Shown here: one piece after another, positions 27,901 through 38,000 of the stretch
Layout of the letters: the number at the start of each line of letters is the position of its first letter
How positions within the stretch are numbered: position 1 is the stretch's first letter
From: Kingdonia uniflora
Taxonomy: Eukaryota; Streptophyta; Magnoliopsida; Ranunculales; Circaeasteraceae
Direction: 5' to 3'
Length of the DNA: 64,000 bases
Assembly: GCA_014058105.1 (NCBI GenBank)
Contig: JACGCM010001659.1
Span: forward strand, 2,294,001-2,358,000
Made by a program: the position numbers and the translations under genes
The notes under the pieces: model-generated
Database searches by the model: none
The model's input: the letters and a program-made list of their open reading frames with translations, nothing else
What the model was told of the DNA's origin: nothing

Positions 27901-29058
27901 ATTTAGAGGTCAGGGTCCTTTTTAGCTTGTATACCCTGGTCGTGTCCTTTTTCCTATTATTCCCAGGGTGTTTGGCTACGCTTGTTATGTTCATGACAAG
28001 AGTCCTTCTCATACTAAACTAGATAACAAGTTTATTCGGTGTATCTTCTTAAGGTACTCTCCTCTCTCTAAAGGTTATCGGTGTTATGATCCCTCTCGTC
28101 GCCACATTTATCATACTATGGATGTTCCTTTTGTTGAGCATGTTCCTTTCTTTTGTACTACTTTGTCTATACATGACACTTTGCCACCATTGGAGGAGAA
28201 ACCTTCCGTTGTTTATCCTATGCTTGTTATTGATTCTCCTCTGAGGTATTATCCTATGCCTGTTATTGATTCTTCTTTAACCGCCTCCCAAGTTACTAAC
28301 ACCCACTCTTTACCTATATCTCGTTAAATTCGCCCAAGGGAGGCGATCCATGTGAAGAAAGACACTTGAATAAAACCCTGAACTCCCAAAAGCTTAAAGC
28401 ATTTTGGACGCAAAATAGCCAAATAACGAGATATAGAACGTACAAACCGAGAAGGTTCCACCATTGTTTTATATCTACACCCTGTTGTCCCACAAGAAGA
28501 AAGCCTATCGTTTTGGGTGCTATAACTATTCTAGTTTTACATCCTCCTATGAACTCTCTATACCTACCAACGATAATAGCCCGCCAGAACCACACCACTT
28601 CTGGAAGAATCACCATAACCAGAGAAAATTTTTGGGGAAAATGAGCTTTCACTTTTCTCATATATGTACAATATATGAAGTAACCATGATTACAAAGAGA
28701 TCTATACCGAACATAAATAATAGCAACAAAGATCTTCCCAAAGCATTGGAGTTATCAGGGCATTAACAGCTAAATGTGCTTAAACAAGTTAAAAAACATA
28801 AATAATGATGCCGACAACATTGACCTTGTCATCTTAGAAGGCCGTAAATACATTCAAAACTGGTTATTAGCATGATGAAATGTTAGATATTGATCCATCA
28901 TTAGGTATGAGTGAAGTCTCGGAACCTAGTTAGACTATATCGGCAAATAGTAAGAGTATCTAACCAGAAACTAGAAACACGTCAAAAACCAGAATACAAA
29001 AACACATAAGAATGGAGAGAGACATAAAAATAAAGACACACACACACAAAGAATGAGT

Positions 29059-29092
<34 letters not shown>

Positions 29093-32000
29093 TACATGAT
29101 GATAGATATAGCAAAGGCATTCAGGCAAGAATCGTAAGTTTGCAGCTTCGCCCCATATGAGAAGATACAGACCCATGTAAAGTAATTTTCGCTGTTGAAC
29201 TTCCTGTTGTATAGTTGGCAGCCTGCAAATGACAAGCAGAAAAATACATATAATAAGCATACAATTTACATTGATAAGTAGATGCTACCTATCATGGCTA
29301 AGTAAGAAAAGGAAGTTAAAGATATGAGAATTATCAGTAACTCGGTAATAAAATAAGACAATTTCATATAAAGAAGCTTTACCAAAGACTACTTTTTCGC
29401 TCCAAGTATCTGCACCATTTCTTGTAATTTTTAAACAGTTTCTTCATTACTTCATCTAACGCTCGCTCATCCAGCTAAAATGGTGATATATATAAGCATT
29501 ATAAGAAAGAAACTTTTAGCGAAATAAATGAAGAAACTCTTAAGGATATAAAGATAACCTTAGGCTGCTGGTCAGGTTTTGGGAGTTTACGTATATGCAC
29601 GTTTGCAAGTAGTAAAATCAGGTGTTCCCTCTGGTTAGCAACACTATCTTTCTGCCATTTCATAAATAAAATATTAGTATGACCATAAGACAGCATCAAT
29701 ATTTATGCTTCTGATGCTTCTCAAATAAATCGAAAACATACAACAAAATAGGAAAAAATAACAACTTCAGCTCAAACCCAAATATTGTCCATAATGGCTA
29801 CATCATGCAAATGCAATTTAAAGGTATGGTGGATGTTGTGGACTACTCTATCTTTACCCACCATGTTACAGAGCAAGAAAAGAAATACAAGAGGCTTTAT
29901 TCGAGATTGATTGCACTAAGGGCCAGACGAATACCATACTTTCTTTTTTCAACATTAAATTCGGAGGTTATTAATAAAGAATTTATTGTTGCCAAAAAAC
30001 AATTCAAAAATAGTACATTGCACGCTCGAGTTAACAGATTTTCAATTTTACTTACAAAGTTATCTCCAAAATCATTACTAAAAGGTTAAAAGTAGATATT
30101 TCTCCTATTGTCAATCCCTCTTAGTCCTCCACTAAGGGTAGGAAAATTTCTGCCAAACTCTTGATTGCGCAGGAGATTCTTAGATATTATCACAAGGGAG
30201 TCCCTCAAATCTCGATGTACAACAAAATTTGATCTTAAAAAACCTACAACATGGTTCAATGGGAGTCTATCATTTCATTTCTATTCTCATTGCCCCTTAA
30301 GCACCCTCCCCTTTTCAATTATTGGGTTAAAGAGTGCATTAATACTCCTTAATTCTCTATATCTATATCTATAGATGTGTGTGTGTTAGGGGGGGGGGGG
30401 GGGGGGGGGGGTCTGAGACAGACATACGGTGTGACCCTCCATTTGTCTTGGTTATGGACTTTAGGGGCCTTCGTCTTGAGTATAAAGCTAGTGAGGGTTC
30501 TCTTTGTAATACCTCGGCTAAGCAGATATTAGAGAGGCGCCTAGCACAATAGCGGTGATAGTTGCACCAGTGGTTTAGTTCCACATCGCTTAAGATCATG
30601 CCGAATGTACGGTCCTTAAGTTAAGATTCTACTCTACATGTCACCGAGGCCTAATCATAATATCGGTACCCGTAGAGTGGGGTCGTGACACTCTTAGTCT
30701 TCATCGCAGATGATTAATTGGTCTTTATGAATATGACATTTTAAATGTTAATTAAGTCGAGAAATCTTTGCTTTCCTTTCATGCTATGAAAGGTCTTGAA
30801 GCTAAGAACATGAATTTTCCAACCTATTACACTGGGGTGGATGAGGTGAGATAGGATTTAGTGTATTCTTGTATTCTATAAGAAAACTCCGCATTTCAAA
30901 ATTTTGACCATACCACTTTTCTAGATAGTATGTATGATAGACTTCAAGTGTGGGCTCATAGGTTCTTGAAAAGATTCACTTTTATGAAGGTTGTGTTGCT
31001 GGCATTCATTTTTATTGGATAAATGTGTATATTTTGCCCAAGATGGTTGTTAATAAGATTCAATCTATATGTTAGGCATTAGGTATGATTTGAAGGGGGA
31101 AAAGGACTCGTATACCTTGGAATTGGTTCCCATATAAGGAAGAAGGCTTGGAGTAAGAAGTCTTGCAAGCTGGAATAGGGTTGGTATCATGAGACAGACA
31201 GTCAAAGTGACTTCCAATAAACCTAATTCTTGGGGGAGAAGGGTGGAAGCCAAGTTGATTAAGGGAAGAAACTTTTAAGAGATTAAAATGCCCCAAGATT
31301 GTTCTCAGTATCGGATAATGATTTTAATATCAAGGGATAAGACAAGAAAATGTAATGGAATTGATGAATTTTGGGAGGATTTGTGGCACAAGATTGGCAT
31401 TCTCATGGATATATTCAATTCAAGCAGGAGCTGATATACAATTTTTACCTGCACTTTAATGTTGAAATGTCTCAAGTCATTGCTGATGGACTGTGGACAA
31501 TACCAAATCATTTCATACATATTATTGGGGACATTATGCTCACTTGCTAGTTGCCACAAATTGCTAGTTTTCCTGTTCAAAGAGACAGTGGGGGGGGGGG
31601 GACTCCTTCCAAGGGAAATTATACAGTTGTTGAACATTTAAGATACTCGTAACAAAATCACCTCAGCAAGAAAGATATTCCATAAGTAGGTCTCTTTATG
31701 TAGTTCTTAGGCACGGGTTCCCAGTGTGGAGATTGATGAAAGGCTACCTAGGAATACCATGTGTGAAGATGACTGCTCCAGAACACAGTTTGTCCCTTCT
31801 GTAATTCAACTGAAGAAAATACTACTCCAGAACACAGTTTGTCCTTTTTGTAATGCAACTGAAGAAAATAGTACTAAGTAGCCATCTTGTTAATGGGATG
31901 CCTACATTCCAATTGATTATGGCAGTTGGTGTTTGACAAGAGTCTCTATGCTAAAGATGGTACAGATTTGGAACAAGAGATTGAATGGATAAGTGGCGTG

Positions 32001-35000
32001 GCTAGCTCTACAATAACCTACAAGATCATATGTGCAGCTTGTCTTCATTTACAATGTCTGGAAGTGAAGAACTTCTGGAATGAAGCTTGTCCCATGCACA
32101 TTACATTTGAACTCCTATGCTTTGATGTCACTCAAAGGTTGAAGAGCTCTCTCAATCTGGAATGAAGCTTGTCACATGCACATTACATTTGAACTACTAT
32201 GCTTTGATGTCACTCAAAGGCTCAAGCAGGTTGAAAATAATGCAGGTTGAAAATAATGCAGTTGAAAATAATGCACGTTCAAGAGTCATTTGCCATGCTT
32301 GGGATTTAGCCCCACAGTTTAAGCTCCCTCATCCTATTGGACTCCCCCTAAATACCACTTTGTTCTTTTCAGTCAAGATGGGTCTCTCACAAATAACAAT
32401 GAGGGATGTCAGCCTGCCTCAGTAGAGTTGTTAAACCCCAATTTTTAGTGTTACAGGAGAAGCAGGCTTTTCATAGAGGACGCAATTTTTTTTAGAGGCC
32501 TTATCCTTGTTGTTCAAAATGAATACACTAGAATTAATGTAGTCTACGGTTTGATATAACTCAAAAGGTTTAGGAACTCTCTCAAGCAGGTTAAAAATAA
32601 TGCAGTTTCAAGAGTCAATTGCCATGCTTGGGATTTAGCTCCTCCACCGTTTAAGCTCCCTCATCGGCTCATCCTATTGGACTCCTCCTAAAGACAACTT
32701 TGTTTTTTTAAGTCGAGATGGGTCTCTTACAAATAACATTGGGGGATGTCTGCCTGCTTCAGCAGAGTTGTTAAACCCCAGTTTTTAGTGTTACATGAGA
32801 AGCGGGCTTTTCATAGAGGACGCAATTTTGTTATAGAGGCCTTATCCTTGTTGTTCAAAATGAATACACTAGAATTAAGGTAGCCACTGATTCCTGGTTG
32901 ACGGTGTCCTACTTTAAAGATGGTTCTGAGATTTGGAATTGCTACTTAATAGTCAGGCCATCAAAAAGATCCTATTTACACTTACTTTTATATCATTCAT
33001 GTCTTTATGAAAGCAAACAAGGGTGCAAATTTTCATGCCACTTTTTCTGATGTAATAGGTGATAGTGATTAGCCCCTAGCTCCTTGCCTTATAAGCTTCT
33101 TGTAATTATAAACGAGGATGCTAGGGGTAAAATCCCAGTGTGCCTAGCGAAAAAAAGAACACAACCTTATCAAGCATTTCGAACGTAGGAGTTGGAAATC
33201 AAGATTGCAGTGATGGATTGAATTACGTATTACTAATTGAAATGAAGAAAAATACTCTCCACTTTACTAAATCTGCCATTCAAATGGAGTGTCAGAAGCA
33301 CACAATTCGAAAAAATGATCAAGTTCAGTGATTTATTATTTATTTTTCCAGCAACGGATATGCATCTCAGCAGGTGTAATCATTGTAACGTTGAATCTTA
33401 TGATGAAACTTTGGGATCCTCGAGGAAAATTACAGTACAGGACAAAAGCTGATTTTCGGACCTGGCGGGCAATTCATTTTTTATTAGAAGGACAAGATTG
33501 TTTTAGGGGTTAAGAATGTTGGGAGCCTAATTCTGTAGTAGCTCAGTCTAAGTACATTATGCATGTAACTATTATCATTTGTGTAATCATTGTAATGTGG
33601 AATCTTATGATGGAACTTTGGGATCCTCGAGGAGATTTACAGTACAGGACAAGAGCTGATTTTTGGACCTGGTAGGCAATCATATTTGATTAAAAGGACA
33701 AGATTTTTTAGAGGTTAAAAATGTTGGGAGCCTAACTCTGTAGTAGCCCAGTGTACGTACAGTATGCATGTAACAATTATCATGTTGTACTAGTTCCTGC
33801 TAGAAAGAAACCAAAAGAAGGTTCAAAGAGAAAGAAAGATCCAATGTGGATACTATGATCTCCATCAAGGTGGTTACAAATATGAGAGCCAAATAATTTG
33901 AGTCTCACAATACGAGCTGGAAGAAAACCGTTATGAGATGATTTTGCTTTGGATGCTCTTGCGTGACCCATTTTCATTTTTCTTTTTCTTCTTACCTTGC
34001 AGATGTGTTATTTTAATTTCGTTCTCTATATTGATAAAAATATTATTTGCCAAAAAGAAATGTTCATATTTTTTTCTTAGGAATGATATTGATGCAAATC
34101 TCTAAAGAGTTGCACCATGTTATTCTTCATAAATTATGTAAGTGATTTTTATAGGTGATTTAAAAAATTCAAACCTTTTAGATGTTACAGTCACACTTTG
34201 CTCCTCCTAGATAGCAAAAATTAGATTTTATAGTCTTTCTTTGAGATTCAACACAATTTGTTGATCTATACACTGTTTTAATATACATTGATCAAATGGT
34301 TGTAGTGTTCAGAATTACATAATTGTTTCTATAGTAGCTAAGTGAAGCGCCACAAAAACATCTATACTGTCAAAAGTTTTGATTTAATGTCAGGTCACAC
34401 ATGTAGGAGAAGAATAGCACAATGCAAATGCAACTCTTTATGGGGTTGTATTTTAGTCCTTTGTCCTAAATACCTTTCGATATAAACTGTAAGAACTTTA
34501 ATATTTGATAATTGTGTTTAGAGACATAATTAGATCTACAAAATGTTAAGAGGGGCATAATTACACGGTACAACAAGATATGAGTTAAGGAGAAATGGGG
34601 AGTAAACATTAGTAATGCACCTGAAACCCAAACATAGACTGAAGCCAGTCAAGAATATCTTCATCAACCTTCTTTTTATACCCAGTTGGCCATGGCAAAC
34701 CCCTGGTGTTACGAAGTGCGCCAACAACAGCTTGAATCTGGAAAAGTAAAACATGGAAATACTCAGGACATGGAAGAAAAGAACTTTATGGGAATGACTT
34801 TAATGCAGTTTGGAAACATCAAACACGTACCTCTGGGTATCGCATAATTGCTTGATTCGAACTTTCAGGATCAAGAGGAAGAATATTATACGGAATGTAG
34901 ATCTCGGTCTTTTCGGTAACCTTAGTATGAGCTTCCAAAATCTGCATATACGGCAAACATTATACCAATATCATAATATCTGATAGTTATAACGCCGTAA

Positions 35001-38000
35001 ACTGCCAAGTATACTCACATAAGAAAACAGTTAAAAGAAATCATGGTCTATTCAAATAATTTCACAAATTTAAAAATATGAGATCACCTCGTTATCAACT
35101 TCAACAGATTGTGTCAGATTGACAGCCTTCAAAACCTCAAAAAGAACAGCAGCAGTTTGATAGGCTTTTGTCAGTTGTGCCCTGAAGAGATAGATACTTT
35201 AAACCCGAAATAGCACCGATAAACCATTGTAGAACAATTAATGGAACTCATTTTTATAATGTATGACACATCACCTATCAGCTTTATAAGCAGCATTCTG
35301 CAAGGCTTTGATGTATTTATTGTAGTAATGTTGATAGAAACTTTGCATTTCTCTTGCATCACTCTTTTTTACTCTTCCCATCAATGTTGGATCATTCTCC
35401 TGAAATCCGGTAAAAGTCAAATTAATAATGTAATAGAGCTTAAAAGTTACGAGCAATGGCTAAGTTAGTCTTTGCTAAGCGTGCAGCATTTGTGCAAGTG
35501 GAATGTTTTTGTTAGTTGTGCCGCACTTGGATGCAATTACACTAATTTAATGTCTCTCGTTTGGCTTCTATCCTAGAAACTGCCCCCATTATTATGTTTT
35601 TTCTAGAGTATAAGCCTTATTATTTAAGAACTGAAAATCACGCTTGTCCCCAACCGAAACAAGGGAGGACACAAGTTGACATATGAGAGCAATATCAAAA
35701 GAAGGGGCAGTTCGGGGATACTGCCTGCATGTAATAAGAGATATAATCATCAATCTGGTAACAATTAACAAACAAAGATGGCATTCCGCCCTACATGTAG
35801 TAAATCCATTAAGATTTTCACATGCTTGCTGACGGTCTTCATCAGTTTTGACAGAACATAGAGAATCTTTTACTGCTATACAAACACCTCAAAAAGGAAC
35901 AATCACATTATTGTATTTCTGTTACAGTGCTTCAATTCCTAGAATAGAAAGGTTGTTAAGAATAGCCGATCGATGTGTAAGCAAAGTGACACAAGAACAT
36001 TAATGAAATTTCTCTATGGTACTCCAGTGCCAGTAAAGTAGAAACATCTACGATTCAGGAACGTCAACTAATATCATAAATAGCCATCAAAACCAATCAG
36101 GAAAAATACAAGTTAAACCAAAAATTAAACAAACGTACACAACATTTCATGCAATGAGATTATTTGTATTTGACAAGTGACATACGAGACTGAATTTTTA
36201 TTTCCCCTTTTCCATAGCTATATAATGATTTATTTATTTATTTTCATCATAGCTAAATAATGAAGGACAACAAAGAGATATTATTTACCAATATATTTTA
36301 AGAACAATTTAATAAACAAACAAGATGATGAACTAGAAACTTGATGCAGTCATTTAAGGCCATCCACGTGAAAGAAAATGTTTACCCTTTCAAGACGTTG
36401 CAATAGCGCAGTCTTAAATTGACGAACACCTCGTCCACTAGATGTAGGGTCCAACCTGTGCGCTTTCTCAAAGGCATAGAAACGACCTATTTCAAAACCA
36501 AATCAAACCCATTAGTCTTATACTTTCATGGAAACAATAACAATGAAGCTAAAGGCTTTACACAAATAATAAAAAATCTGGCCCAAATAGAGACAAATAT
36601 TTAGTCATTCAGAGTACTTACCATCATTAAGAACAAAGATAGAAGAAAAAGAAACCCAATTAACTCTAACCAAATTCCAATAAGGAGTAATGTAACTAGA
36701 GATGTAAAAGAAAATAATTTGGACGACATCACTTCACATAATTTTCAAAATACTTGCATGAGGATGGAAAGCAAAATTTGTATTCGCATTGGTAATAAAA
36801 GTGATGATTTCCGCCTTGAAGGTTCAAAACAGGCATAAGTATTTCTTTTTGAGGTGTATGCCAAGAGCGAACTAAGGCGCTCTCATCTTTTTTAGCACAA
36901 TAATTGAAACCTAAATCTTTTAGATGATTTTTTTGCCGTCTCATATTTTTATTTTAGTTTTTATTTGACGGATACACGCCTAAAGAACCCCTGATATGTA
37001 TAGAGTTCAAATGAAAAATTGGGAGTTCAAATTCCCGAATTCGTTCACTTGTTGCTGCTTTGATCCGTGAGAAGTTCGATTCTGGTGTTTGTTTGAGTGA
37101 AAAGTCTCAATTCTGCAAATTCCTGCTTTTTGGGGGTGGCAGCACGAGGAACAAAGAATGACTTCTCCAATCAAGTGTTATGAGCCATAATGGAGAGCAT
37201 ATTTGAAGAACGATTTGATTTAGAAGAAAGTGTCTAAGGGCTTGCAGGAAGAGTCGTCTGATATACAAGAAATAACAAAAAATGCAGTCACAGATGATTT
37301 GGATTTGTGCAGGGGTAGGATAGATAGGAGTAATACAATAGAAGAGTCAGTTGGAAAAGCAAAGGGGAAAGCATTAGAATCAAGTATGGAATGGAGTTGA
37401 AATCAAGAGATGCTGCTAGAGATTTTTATGTTTTGTATGGCAGGCATGCAGGTTTCACCATACGTAGTCATCACAGTCGTTGTTCAAAAAGAACTGATGT
37501 AGTTATCAGTCAAGATTTTGTTTGTTCAAAAGAAGGTTTTTGTGAGAAAAAGTATGTTGAGAGGAAAGACAGAGTTCCCCCTCCTACTTCAGTCACCAGA
37601 GAAGGATGTCGCGCAATGATGAGGATAACTTTAAAGGATGGAGGAAAATGGGTCCTTACTAAATTTGTAAGAGATCACAGTCACGAACTAATGAGTCCTG
37701 GTGCACTTCAATGGCGACAGTCTGATAAACCAAGGAGCAGAAGGACAGGAAAATTAACGAATTAACCCACGAACTGCACAATGAGAAGCGCAGATGTGAA
37801 CGGCAGTTGCAGCTTACCAGAAACAGTTACAAACGGGTTAAAGATGTTGTGCAGAATATAAATATAAAGCTATGGAAGAAGAATAGGGATTCACAGGTTG
37901 CAATATTGTCTCCTCAGAACAGGTCGGTCGTTCTAGCGTACCCGTTCAAGGCAGTAATTATTAGCAGATAATGTTATTTCTAACTATTTTTGCTAAAAAA

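Larger units (their letters stand above)
30030..31960 (+). pseudogene. LINE reverse transcriptase remnant, split by a solo LTR
   Basis: Plus frames read [18 protein letters not shown], then [20 protein letters not shown] (RT palm start), WVKECINTP, and past the solo LTR LVFIADD (catalytic A/ADD box, ADD at 30706-30714). They continue with [27 protein letters not shown] and [13 protein letters not shown] reverse-transcriptase zinc finger [10 protein letters not shown] (31840-31870) is itself duplicated in a 49-bp tandem (31781, 31830). Many stops show it is dead. It lies in CALS3 intron 6 (29652-34620), antisense to the gene. Confidence 0.82.

Noticed and set aside
28314..28766. Overlapping 92-115 codon open frames on both strands
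   Set aside because: Both strands are open over the same bases with no family motif, next to a Copia remnant, so neither is supported.
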